DNA of 64,000 bases from Amaranthus tricolor (lineage: Eukaryota; Streptophyta; Magnoliopsida; Caryophyllales; Amaranthaceae): NCBI RefSeq assembly GCF_026212465.1, contig NC_080061.1, positions 18,179,906 through 18,243,905 of the forward strand, in the 5' to 3' direction. The notes beneath the pieces are model-generated. The model was given only the letters and a program-made list of their open reading frames with translations. It had not been told where the DNA came from and ran no database searches. Positions 1 to 11,108 of this stretch are shown here, in pieces. Position 1 is the stretch's first letter. The number at the start of each line of letters is the position of its first letter. A program made the translations under genes and the position numbers.

Positions 1-1
1 T

Positions 2-2485
2 TATGACACTGTTAGGTTTCCTCCCCCACACTGTATAGCTGTATACTTTCCCTCTTTTGAGTTAGGACTTAGGTTTCCTCTTCACCCATTTTTTAGAGAG
101 GTGTTAGAGCTGTTAAACGTTTCGGTGCCCGAGCTATATCCTAACGCTTGGGGGTGTATGGTGGCCTTTTTGATTTTATGCAAAGTTTTGGCCGTGCCAC
201 CAACACTGACTACCTTTAGATACATTTTTAGAGCCCGCCTATGTAATTCTCAATCATACGGCTGCGGCTGGATTACTTTTACGCACCGTCGTGGGCTGAA
301 GATAGTCCAAGACCTCCCCGATAACCAGAAGGGGTATAGGACGAAATTTGCGTATTTATATAACTCGGGGGGATGGAATATCAAGACCTCCTTCGACATT
401 AAACCCAATCTTGCGGGTTTTAATAACGGAATCCCGCAATGTTCTTTTGATGACGCGGTGATTATCGAGTACGCAAAGATGGACGTTCAACTAGGGAGGA
501 AACCCATGAACGTCCGGCTAAATTGGATTCCGGGTCGTTCCGAGTTGGAGAATGAGAACCTCCTCTCGGCATTCGGCATCAGCTTGGCTGTTGATCGGAG
601 TAAGATTGATTGACTTCTCCCTCCCTATCTTACCGGATTCAGTTTGTTTCTTACTCTTTGTTTTTTCAGGGATAGCCAAGCAAAACTTAAGGGCCAAAAA
701 TCCGGAGCTGATGAAGAAATTCAGCGTCATGCGATTCGCCCAAGGGGCCGCCCAAAGAGCCGCGGAAAAGCCATTGCCAACTCCCCCTAAGGTAAGGACT
801 TGATATTTTTCTTTATTTTCTAAACTGATTTGCTTATCGACCTCTTTTTTTTGGTAGGACTCGACGACTGTGGAGAAGGGCCTGGATGACGTGCCCTCGG
901 AACAGGAGGCTCTCCGTCTTCTCGAGGAGAGGAAACAAGTCCACATCCCTGATGAATCTAAGAGGGTGATTCCTCCGCAGACGAGGAGGGTGACTAAAAA
1001 GAGTGGGAAGAAGAAGAGGAAAAGAGATTCTTCTTCCCACCAGGGGAGCTCGGCCAAAAGGGCCTCTGTGGGCACGATCCATACAGCCGTGCCTCTCCAG
1101 ATGAGGTCGGCTGAAGAGGAAGCGTCGCCCCCCTTGGACGCTCCACTGCCAGTCCCGAGCAAGGGGAAGGAGAAGGTGGGGGAGTCTTCCGCGGCTCCCT
1201 CATCGCAGTTTGCTGAGGTTTATCGTCGTCGGGAAGTTTCCCCTTTCCGACACGAGATGCCCTTTCCAGAGTTGGGGCACAAGGGCCTGATTATTCGCTT
1301 TAACAGGGCGACGTCCAACCTAGTCAGCAAGGTGGACGTCGACCTACTGGAGTCGTTGCCCCCCCGTGATAGGGTGCGTCAGGCGCAAGCTTCGGCGGCA
1401 GAGGTAATGACTTTACGCTTAGTGATGATTACTTCGTGTTTCCAGATTCTTTAATAGCCGTTCCTTTGCAGGCGTTCATACGGTTGGCTTTTGAGCTCGA
1501 CACCAACCGGCAGAGTGCCGCGGACCAGGAGACCGTGGCCGCCCTTACCTTCCGCTGCGAAGAGCTGAACGATGAATTATCAACGTTGCGGGAGGACCTG
1601 CCGAGCTTAAAGGAGAAACTGGCCAAGTGTTCTGAGCTGAAAGAACGCTTGGTCAGGACCGAACGATGGCGGGAAAGGGCAAGGACGCAGCTGGACCAGA
1701 CCGTCGAAAACTTAGATCCTGCTTCCAACAGGTTTGCGACCCTTGGCCATGAAGTCGGCTTGCTGATGGATACCCACGCCAAGCTCGTTCATCAGAACCA
1801 GCAACTTATGCAGCAAGTGTCGGCTGATTCTGCCCACTTCAAGATGATTCTATCCGTGGCCAAGGTGTATAAACTGTGCCTAACGAGGAAGGCCCGGATA
1901 GCTCGGGACTGGCTACTTTCGGATAAGCCGGAAGCGTCGAAGTTTCTTGGAGATCTGACGGCGGAGATGATGAACGCCGGTTCCTTGATTAGCGACGAAA
2001 AGTATCGCTTGGCCGCCGCAGAGTTGGGCATGGATTTTACTTCCCTTCAGCAAACTGCTAATCAGAAGGGGGGTGAAGCCTTGTCCAACCTTGCTTCCGT
2101 CTTGGACGGTGAGTCGGCGGTACTGGTCGACGCTGTCTGGGATGCGGAGGAAAAAAGGGCCTGGTCCGAAAGGATGAATGCTGAGGCTGAGAAGGAGGCT
2201 TTATGCCTCGACTTAGATCAGTTGGCTCTTTCTTCTCCTCCGGCGTCAGAGGTCCCGGAAAACTTGACGCTCTCCAGCCTGGAGAGTTTGTGCCTTGATT
2301 TATCCAATCTTATCATTGATGAAGGTAGAAACCTCCATGGCTTATCCCGAGAGCTGTCCGAGATTGGGGTGGAGCCGTTCAATGTAGAAGATTATGTAAG
2401 CTTCACCCCCAGTCTTGAAGAGGGAAGGGTCGAGTCTCCTCTGTCGCCGGGTCAAGATATGGACGCCTTTTTGGAAGATGTATAG
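2..2485 (+). CDS. Spliced antisense ORF of the gypsy element (putative gypsy-type transposon domain, PF04195-like)
   Basis: An open frame is already running at position 2, so the start codon is outside the window. Four exons join in frame with GT-AG introns: 2-599, 670-791, 858-1403 and 1472-2485. Intron phases agree (phase 1, 0, 0) and acceptors are pyrimidine-rich. The first exon resembles the plant domain called putative gypsy-type transposon (Transposase_28): a PLHPF motif, then PNAWGCMVAFLILC. Exon 3 has a basic, Lys/Arg-rich stretch (about 970-1030) that could act in nuclear localisation. Exon 4 is long, charged and heptad-like (about 1560-1720), suggesting coiled coil, and ends acidic. 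It runs opposite to gag-pol of the same element. Function is unknown. The intact splice frame, next to a decayed gag-pol, is notable. The domain name is family recognition, not a database result. Confidence 0.75.
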
Positions 2486-3498
2486 TCTTGTAATTTTGTA
2501 ATTTGATTTTTGCAAACATTCAACTCTGTACTTTGAATATTCTGATGTATATATTTCTGAATATGGAGTTTATTCGTGGAATCCATGCTTTTGTTCGTTG
2601 AGCCGTGGCTTCTCTCGTCTGAGGCCGCGGAATATTGCTTAATTGTTTTAGCCATTTGTCCTTGGAATAGCAGAGGGCACGATTTGCTGATGTCACGTGC
2701 AGGCGACATCAAGGAAATTTATAGCGCTGACCCCATTCTAGGGGTCCGACTTGTCGATGTCCCGGTTGGGGAACATCTTTGTGAAAAACTTAGAATATTT
2801 TGAACTCAGGGACCCCAAACTGGGGGTCCGACTTATCGATGTCCCGGATGGGAAACATCTTTGTGAAAAACTTAGAATATTTTTGAATTCAGGGACCCCA
2901 AACTGGGGGTCCGACTTATCGATGTCCCGGTTGGGAAACATCTTTGTGAAAAACTTAGAATATTTTGGAATTCAGGGACCCCAAACTGGGGGTCCGACTT
3001 ATCGATGTCCCGGTTGGGAAACATCTTTGTGAAAAACTTAGAATGTTTTTGAATTCAGGGACCCCAAACTGGGGGTCCGACTTATCGATGCTACGAACAG
3101 ATGGTGAATGCTTCAAATGATTTTTGGTCTTGGAACCCTATTCTAAGGGTCCGACTTATAGATATCACAAGTTCGTTAGTGACTTGGAATAATTTGATAA
3201 TGGGACCCCTCTCAAGGGGTCGGACTTATGAATATTACTGATTTAATAAGATTTGCAAAAGAATTTTACCAAATATTTGTGAACATAAGGGCCGGATAAT
3301 CTGAAAATGAAACTTCTGTTTATAAATGATTGATAATAATACAAATGACGATGACAAAAGTGATTTCGAATGACAACGCGACTGTTGCGGAATGAAGGTA
3401 GTCGCGGATTGATGCTGATAAGTTTGTCACTGATGAAGCTGCTTACACTGATACTAGTAACTGATATACTAGTAACTGATTGCCCCTTGCAAATTTTA
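2486..3498. repeat. 3' non-coding part of the gypsy element with an 83-bp tandem array
   Basis: Between the aORF stop and the pol stop there is no gene. From about 2735 to 3240 a unit containing ggggtccgactt recurs with spacings of 82, 83, 83, 83, 74 and 70 bp. The middle units are nearly identical (each has gggaccccaaactggggg, which can itself fold), and the outer ones are degenerate. Tandem arrays in this part of Tat/Ogre elements are known and can seed satellites. The stretch 3240-3498 is AT-rich and holds nothing I recognise. Confidence 0.85.
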
Positions 3499-5775
3499 TT
3501 AAATGAAGAATTTCTTTAAGTGGTCTCCATTCCATGGACGGGGCAGTTTTTTCCCTTTCATGTCTTCTAGTTCGAACGTTCCTGGTTTGATGATGCGGGT
3601 GACTTTGAAAGGGCCATCCCAGTTGGCTCCTAACTTTCCTTTTTCCCCTATCTTTCCCGTAGTCTCGACTTTGCGGAGTACAAAGTCCCCAATTTGAATA
3701 CGTCTGGTTTTGACATGACGGTTGAAGCTACGAATCATCTTCTGTTTTTGGGCCATCGATCTTAACAGTGCATTTCCTCTTGTCTCTGGTAGAAGGTCTA
3801 AGTTTGCTCTTTTTCCATCTTCGTTCTCGTTGTATGAGTAGTAGGTGACCCTTGTAGAGGGTACTCCTATTTCTACTGGAAGTACGGCCTCGGACCCGTA
3901 CACTAAAGAGAACGGTGTGTGCCCCGTGGCTTCTTTTGCAGTCGTTCGACTTGCCCATAAGATGCCTGGTAATTCTTCATCCCAATTTCCTTTGACCCCT
4001 TCTATCTTCTTTTTGATACCGTTGAGAATTTCCTTGTTTGCGGACTCCACTTGCCCGTTAGTTTGAGGTCGAGATACAGAACTGAACCTGATTTGGATGT
4101 TGAACCTGTCGCAATACTCAATGGTGTTCTTGCTAACAAATTGCCTTCCATTGTCTGTTATGATCACCCGCGGTATGCCGTATCTTGTGATGATGTTCCG
4201 CCATAAAAACTGACAGACTTGCTTGTCTGTGATCGAACTAAGAGCCTCTGCTTCTACGTATTTGGTGAAGTAATCAATAGCCACAATGATGAACTTGCGC
4301 TGCCCCTTTGCTGGTGGAAAAGGGCCAAGGAGATCCATACCCCACTTGTCGAATGGCAGGACGGCTTGCAAGACGGTCAGGTAATTAGAGGGTTTCCTCC
4401 CTACCTTTGAGTGATACTGACATTCAAGACACCGTAGGATCAACTCTTCCGCGTCTTTCCGGAGTGAAGGCCAATAATAACCACTCCTAAGGACCTTGCT
4501 AATGACAGTTCGCACTCCCTGGTGTATTCCGCATCCGCCTTCGTGTATTTCGCGTAGGATATAGTTTCCTTCTTCAGTAGCAACACATTTCAGGAGGGGA
4601 TGTGTGTATGACTTTTTATAAAGCGTTCCTTCATGAAGTTCGAACCATTTGGCCTTCTTCTGGAGCATTTTGGCCTGATTCTCGTCCTGGGGGAGCGTTT
4701 GATCTTGCAAGTACTTAACGTATGGCTCCATCCATGTTTCAGATCTGTTGATGGTATTGATCATGAAGTTGATGCTGGGGTTAGGGAGCACTTCCCAAAT
4801 TATATCACGAGCCGCGGAAGTATCTGCGGAGCTGGCAAGTTTTGCTAGGGAATCGGCTTGGGCATTTTGGGATCGTGGAATGTGCTCCAACGTGAACTTA
4901 TCAATCTTTGGAACAAAGTCCTTCACTTGCTGCAGATACATTTTCATGCTATCATCTTTAGCCTCGAATTCCCCGTTTACTTGCCCCACTATTAATTGGG
5001 AGTCTGAGAATGCGGCCAATTCTTTAGCCCCTGCCTTATAGCAGATTTTCAGCCCCATCAGTAATGCTTCATACTCGGCCTCATTGTTGGAGGCCGCGAA
5101 CTCAAATCTGACCGCCCTTTCCATGCGGACCCCGGCGGAAGACACAATGAGGAGCCTGGCCCCACTCGCCGATTGTGTTGAAGACCCGTCTACATACAAT
5201 TTCCATTCTCGATTAAGTTCAGCAGGAGGGGGGGTGCTTTCAGCAATAAAGTCAGCCAAGGCTTGTGCTTTAATTGTCGTTCGAGGCTCGTACTCGATGC
5301 CGAAATCTGCTAGCTGGTTTGCCCAATCTGTGACACGGCTCGACTTGTTTTTCCCCTCAAGAATCTTTTTTAAAGGTTGATTAGTCCGGACAATGATCGG
5401 GTTGGACTTAAAGTATGGCTTCAATTTCCTGCTGGCCATCACTATTGCAAATATGACTTTTTCCACTTCGCAGTACTTCCCTTCTGAGCCGCGGAATGCA
5501 TGACTCACATAGTATATTGGGAGCTGCTTCTTTTCCCTTTCCGCCACAAGCACTCCGGATAACGAGTATTCGGAGACAGAGACATATAAGACTAGCTTTT
5601 CCCCGTTGATGGGCGAAACTAGTTTTGGCAAGGCCGATAGGTGCTCCTTAAGCTGGCGGAAAGACTCTTCTGCTTCCGCGGTCCATTCGAATTTCTGCTG
5701 CTTTATCGTTTTGAAGAAAGGCAAGCATTTGTCCGCTGACTTTGAAAGGAATCTTCCTAGTGCAGCTATATACAC
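3499..5775 (-). pseudogene. gypsy pol, second part: RNase H and integrase
   Basis: This 758-residue frame continues pol. It begins with the end of the RT connection (AALGRFLSKSADK), an RT-type RNase H (residues about 20-160), then a second RNase H-like domain (LYVDGSS near residue 193), a zinc-binding HHCC region (CLECQ near residue 440) and the integrase core with MDLLGPFPPAKG, ITDNGRQF and a Glu in the QVESANKE motif. The duplicated RNase H is typical of the Tat lineage. It ends with NGDHLKKFF. The frame is open but is out of phase with the RT frame: an extra TA in the gtatatag stretch near 5770 splits one pol into two. It has no start codon of its own, so it is a fragment of a broken polyprotein rather than a gene. 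Confidence 0.88.
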
Positions 5776-7448
5776 CCCGTGAGTTTTTGTACTTCTTTTA
5801 CGGAGGTGGGGGATCTCATGTTTTGAATGGCCTGAATCTTATCTGGATTTGCCTCGATGCCCCGCTCGTCTACCAAGAAGCCGAGACATTTTCCTCCGGT
5901 GACCCTGAACACGCACTTGTCCGGATTGAGCTTCATCTGGTGTTTACGGAGGGTATTGAACGTTTCACGCAAATCCGCAGCGTGCTGAGTTGCGTGCTTG
6001 GTTTTTGTTATCATGTCATCCACGTATACCTCTAAATTCCGTCCAATCTGAGATTGGAAAACCTTATTTACCATCCTTTGATAGGTGGCTTCCGCATTTT
6101 TTAACCTGAAGGGCATGACTTTGTAGCAGTAGACACCCGTGCTGGTAATGAAGGCCGTGTGTGTTTGGTCCTCCGGCGCCAATTGAATCTGGTGGTATCC
6201 GGCATTGGCATCCATGAAACTTAGTAGCGCATGGCCTGCTGTGGAGTCCACCAGGCGATCTATTTTTGGAAGTGGATAGTCGTCCTTGGGGCAGGCCTTA
6301 TTCAAATCCGTGAAATCGACACACATCCTCCATTTGCCATTTGGTTTCTTCACGAGGACGACATTGGATAGCCAATCGGAGTATTTGCATTCTCTAATAA
6401 ATTCGGCTCTCAACAATTTTTCAACTTCCTCTTTGGCGGCCTCGGTCCGCTCTTTTCCTTGATGCCGCAGCTTCTGCTTTACTGGTTTGTGGCCTGGTCT
6501 TATATCAAGTTTATGACACATGACGCTAGTAGGGATGCCAGGCATTTCTTCCGTGCTGAAGGCGAAGACGTCGCGGAACTCAGCAATAGTGGCCACGATT
6601 TCTTGTTTAATCGTACCAGGAATATCTTTCCCTATCTTGACTTGCTTTCTCTCGAACATGTCTACTTCCTCGTATCTTTCTATGGGGCGAGGCCTTTCAT
6701 GTGTGCTAGGGTTTTCCATATATACGCTCATGACAGCGGGAGCGTCTTGGTCTTCCCTTTCCCTTTTGGCGGGTGTTGCGGAATGTCCGCGCTTCAGAGT
6801 GTTTATAAGGCATTGGCGGGCCGTTACCTGATCTCCCTTGAGGATGCCAACTTTCCCATCGTCTTGCTCGAATTGCAACAAGAGTTGATGAGGGAAGATT
6901 GCCGCTTTGATCTTGTTAATGAGGGGAAGTCCCATGATGGCGTTGTAAGGGAAAGTGAGATCCACTACCGTGAAACGTATGGGCAGGGACCTGCTTTCAC
7001 TTCTTTCTCCCACGCGCACGGGGAGAATGATCGTTCCTAGCGGAATGACCTGACTTCCCCCAAACCCGATCAGCGGCTTATCTAGGGGCTGCAAGTGCTT
7101 TTCCTCAAACTTCATTTTTCTCAAGCATTCCATTGTAATGAGATCAGCCGTGCTTCCGGTATCCACGAGTACCCTTTTGACTTTCATCTGTCCGATTTTG
7201 AGGGTGACCACCAGAGGGTCAGTATGGGGCTGTTGCAGCGTTTGAGAGGTCGTGGCATCAAATTTCATGACCGGCCCGCTGGTTACGATTGTTGTCGGTC
7301 TTTTCAGCAGGGTATGGACACTGTCTTTCGCGGCGCGGACGGTAGGGTATTCCTCGGTATATCCTCCAAAAATCATGTTGATGGTCCCTTGTGTATGGGA
7401 ACCTTCGCCCCTTGCCTCTTCCCTCTTGGGGGATCCGCGTCTTTGATT
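5766..7448 (-). pseudogene. gypsy pol, first part: aspartic protease and reverse transcriptase
   Basis: This part lies in the same frame as gag and directly follows the gag stop. The linker from 7448 down (GTINMIFGG motif just before and at 7376) is the usual start of the Tat protease region. The protease active site VDTGS is near residue 72 counted from the Met at 7376. Reverse transcriptase follows, with FTDLNKACPKDDYPLP and the catalytic YVDDM box near residue 450. The frame stops at 5766 in KLTGCI because of the 2-bp TA gain. Catalytic residues of PR and RT are retained, so damage here is limited to the frame breaks. Confidence 0.88.
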
Positions 7449-9044
7449 CTACTGCCTTCTGTTTGCTCCTCCTCCCGCGTTATAGTCCCTCTTGTTAAGG
7501 AACCTGGAAAGCTTTCCTTCATCGGCCAGTTGATGCAAAATACGCTTGAGTTCGCGACATTGGGCGAGGGTATGGCCGTGCTCTTTGTGGTAGTCACACC
7601 ACAAATTGTAATTGCGCCTGTCGGAAAGAGTGGTAGTGGGAGGTGGAGTTGGCAACTTGTCGTAAACGGCAAAGAAAATATCCCTTCTGTTTCGATTAAA
7701 CATCGGGTCGTTTCCTCCGTCTAACAAATTGCGTGTTCTGGATTCCCCTGCCGTGGTATAAATGTGATGGGAACGCGGGGGTCCCATGTCTGAAGGGGGC
7801 GCGGGACGACGCGGCGTGTAATTTCTTTCCCTCCTCGGCTGGTGCTCTTCTCTGTTCCTCGAGGATTGGTGGGGAGTTGCGACGTCTTTCTTGTCAGACT
7901 TCCGCCTCTTGGGGTCATGTGCCTGACATACCTCGGAGGCCGTGACATAACTTTGACATTGCTTCATGGCCTCCGCATATGTCTTCACCTGGCTTTCCAC
8001 CAACTGGAACTTGAGCCTTTGAGCCTTCATTCCATTGATAAGGGCGTTTAAGGCGATTGATTCCTCTAAATCCGTCACCTCTAACACCGCCTCATGGAAT
8101 TTCTTCAGATAGGAGGATATGGATTCTCCTTCCAATTGAGTGACACTAAGTAGGTGGAAGTTTGATTTCTCCTGCCTTCTTGAGGCTATAAAGTGGCCCA
8201 GAAATTTGCCTTCTAGTTGGGCAAAATTGTGGATACTTCCTTGTGGAAGGGAGGTGTACCACGTCAAAGCTGCTCCCGTAAGAGTGGTTGGGAAGAATTT
8301 ACACCATAAGGAAGGATTGGTAGTGTGCAGCACCATCAAATTCTTGTACGCCATCAAGTGTTCTTCGGGGCACGACGTACCGTCAAACGCTGCCATATTT
8401 GGGATTTTTATTTTCCCCGGGTTGGGAATGTTTAGTATTTCAGGAGCCATTGGAGAGATTATCGGTGTAGGATCTCCAGGGAGGATATTGACCTCAACTT
8501 CGTTCCGCGGCATGGTTACAGGACTTGCTGGATGGCTAGATCCTACCAGCTGCGCCCTCTTCCTCTCTTCCCTCCGTCGATCCACCAGCGACTGGATGCT
8601 TTCGGATGCCTTATGCTTTTTGCTTTCTAAATAAGTACGGGCATCTTGAGAGGCGGTTTTAGACTCTCTGTCTCTAGGATCACTTCTGCCGAGGCTTGCG
8701 TGAGTCCCTAGTCTCTCGCGTCGCCTCTTGTTTCTCTTGCTGGAACGTGACATCTCCGAGTTCCCATCCGGAGATTCGTGGGATTTGGGTGTCTCGTTAG
8801 GGGGCTCGATCCGTTCCCGCAGATTTTTTATTTGATCCGCCATATCATCCAGTACTTGTTGTGGAGCAAGATTATTGTTATTCATGACGGCGCGGAGCTA
8901 TTCGGAAAACGCAGCAGTGAGGTTTCGTGCCAGCATGTCCAGATCACGGCGGGTCACGGCCTGATTGTTGGCCTGACCTGCAGAAGTGTCTGTATCTGTG
9001 CTATGCACGGTTGCGGTTTGTGTTGGATTTCTTTTGGGAGCCAT
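7449..9044 (-). pseudogene. gypsy gag with an internal nonsense codon
   Basis: The best start is the ATG at 9044 (MAPKRNPTQT), which follows the PBS closely. Its frame continues to 7449 but is cut by a TAG at 8900-8898; the 478-residue ORF starting at 8885 is the part after that stop. The capsid-like gag domain is seen around residues 170-320 (for example TLTGAALTWYTSLP), followed by an Arg/Lys-rich stretch. Near the C-terminus is the variant zinc knuckle of this lineage, CDYHKEHGHTLAQC (C-x3-H-x4-H-x4-C). The TAG at 7451-7449 separates gag from an in-frame protease, so it is either a read-through stop or another nonsense change. Confidence 0.85.
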
Positions 9045-9061
9045 GACTTTTTGTAACAGTT

Positions 9062-9080
9062 CCCCACAGACGGCGCCAAA
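9062..9080 (-). other. Primer binding site of the gypsy element
   Basis: On the minus strand, just inside the 5' LTR, the sequence reads TTTGGCGCCGTCTGTGGGG. TGGCGCC matches the 3' end of plant tRNA-Asp, as used by many Ty3/gypsy elements. Complementarity beyond the first 8-10 bases looks weak, as is usual in the Tat lineage. Confidence 0.75.
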
Positions 9081-9081
9081 C

Positions 9082-9813
9082 TGTTTCGGTGATGAAACAA
9101 GGAAGTGCAAAAGACACTTAAAATACCTGGAGATAGGTAGAAGTGTGATCAAGAGGATCAACTCGTGGGAGGATGTGACTTGAATTCCTGCAAAACAGCA
9201 CGTTAGCCTTGCCCGGGAGGTGTTCTCCCGGAAAACCCCTCCGACGCTCAAGTTAGAACGTGGATATGACAATATGGAGTTAGTGATTACAGAATGAATA
9301 CAAAAAGATGCAGTGGGTGATGTTATTGGAATGTTGGTAGGCTAATGAAGTGGAGTATGAGCAAGGATGCTTAAGAGGGTTATTTTCAGATGCCCCCTTC
9401 CTCTCTTGATGGTAGCCCCTGTTTATAATGGTGAGGAAGGGAAGTTACATCGGAGAGTGGGAGTTGAAGACCATGGGAGACATGGGCAGTCAATTCCCAT
9501 GGAGGAAGGATTACTATACAATTAAGGGGAAGTTATCTTTGAGGAGAAATGGACTAACATGGGAGTAGTGGGCAGTTATCAATCTTGAAGTAAGGAGATC
9601 CATGCATTGTGGAAGAATGGGAAGTTGCTTTACGGGAAGGTAGTTTAAGGCATTGAGAGGTTACTAATTCATGGGCCATTCAAGGGAGATGGAAAACCCA
9701 GAAGAAAGCCCGTTGACCGAAAGTCAAAGTCAACCCGAAAGGTCAAGGGGTATTTAAGTAATATAACGTTAATTATTAAATAAATTAATAAAAGAATAAA
9801 TATTACCATGACA
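9082..9813 (-). repeat. 5' LTR of the gypsy element (732 bp)
   Basis: On the plus strand it begins TGTTTCGGTG directly next to the PBS and ends CCATGACA. Both ends, and most of the interior, match the solo LTR at 63006-63678 (shared blocks such as cacgttagccttg and aacccctccgacgctcaag), which fixes the borders. In transcription sense (minus) a TATA-like TATAAAC lies at 9427-9421 and is the likely core promoter. Confidence 0.88.
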
Positions 9814-11108
9814 CTAAGAAACGACTTGTTATACATTAAGTTAATATATAATATGTATGATTAAATTATCCATGAATATCAAATTAAAGTTCAAATGAAA
9901 TTTGTCATGATTTATTAACTTTAAGTATGTTATATCTGTGATATACTATTGTTTCGTTATTCACTCAGCAATATTACTACTGGTGTTAAATTTGGTAACA
10001 TATTCCCTTTGAGTGGGAATATACTCTCCAAATGTCATATGTACAACTTTATGATGAATTCAACAAATTCTTATATTTATTTAAATTTTGGGCTAAGTAC
10101 ACCAGCGAGGATATTTATCAAAAAACATGCTTTCTAATAGTATTAAATAGTTATTTTGCTTAAAGTTATTTTAGCTTTTAAAAGTTTGTAAATTTATTTA
10201 ATTTCAGTATAAGTATTTCTTAAATTCTAATATGAAGTGCGACGATCATCTAAGACCTCGGGTTGTGATAGTCCAAATCAAGTCGTGAAGTCGTTAAGTC
10301 TTCTATTGTACTTTAATGGTGTTATTACACTACTATTAGTGTTTGGGCTGTTTTAGTAATGATCAGAGTTAAGATGACTTGAATATTCACATAAAAATAT
10401 GAATTTTAAATGGTATGTAAGATATTATAGATTAAAACTTAAAGGATTGTTAATGTTATAATGATAAAGGATAATGTTCAGCAGAAACATAAATCACAAC
10501 GGAAAAAAAATAAATTATAACTTGAGAGCCATGTGGCCTCGACAATTAAACTGACTTCGTTTAAAGCTAAAAGAGTAATTGAACAGAAAGAAACATAACA
10601 TAAATCCTTATAAGGCTAATAAGTTAGTGCATATAGAGGTTCCCTATAAGTCCGTCTCACTTGCCTTTATCTTAACCTATAATCAATCTGCTAGTCGTGA
10701 ATATGACAACATCAATGCAGGTTCCAAAGAATTAACACAACAGCTTGTCCACGTTAGAGACATAATACATGAGCAATGAAAGGTTTAACAAATCAATGAG
10801 TTCTTCCTAGCATACAAAGACTCTAGTTTGTTTGTAATACCTCAAACTTGAAATACCCGACTTATGACATTGTCCGTCCCATTCGGATCACCAAAGTGTT
10901 AAATAGTTTTGGAGGAATATACATGGGAGAGCTAATCCCAAGGAAATCTCAAACCTAAGACATTGCCTGTCTTATCCGGGTCATCATAAGATAAAACATG
11001 CACACCCCTATACTGAGTGCTCTTATAAGAGTCATGGCCATAGGAACGAAGAATAAATAATCTCACCCTATAAGGATACCTAAATTCTTCTGTAGCTTTT
11101 ACAATCGT
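9814..11108. other. No gene; AT-rich spacer
   Basis: There is no convincing reading frame and no intron pattern. Two partly similar stretches near 10870 and 10950 (gacattgtccgtccc and gacattgcctgtctt, each followed by a cggatca- or cgggtca-type block) hint at an old LTR fragment, but no borders or target duplication were found. Confidence 0.4.

Larger units (their letters stand above)
1..9813 (-). mobile_element. Ty3/gypsy retrotransposon, Tat lineage (Retand-like), 3' LTR outside window
   Basis: In minus-strand order the element has the 5' LTR (9082-9813), a PBS directly inside it, gag, protease, reverse transcriptase, RNase H and integrase (PR-RT-RH-INT, the classic gypsy order), then a 3' non-coding stretch with a tandem array, then a plus-strand antisense ORF running off the left edge. 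An antisense extra ORF between pol and the 3' LTR is known for the Tat/Retand group, and that is why I place it there. The copy is defective: there are stop codons in gag and at the gag/pol junction and a frameshift between RT and RNase H. The bases after the LTR end (ctaag) would be the target duplication, but its partner is beyond position 1. Confidence 0.9.

Noticed and set aside
518..2031. Minus-strand frames of 60-214 codons across the aORF
   Set aside because: They are shadows of the plus-strand exons; they show no domain and do not respect the intron borders.
3503..8634. Many plus-strand frames across gag-pol, up to 209 codons
   Set aside because: They mirror the GC-rich coding strand of gag-pol and have no recognisable domain.
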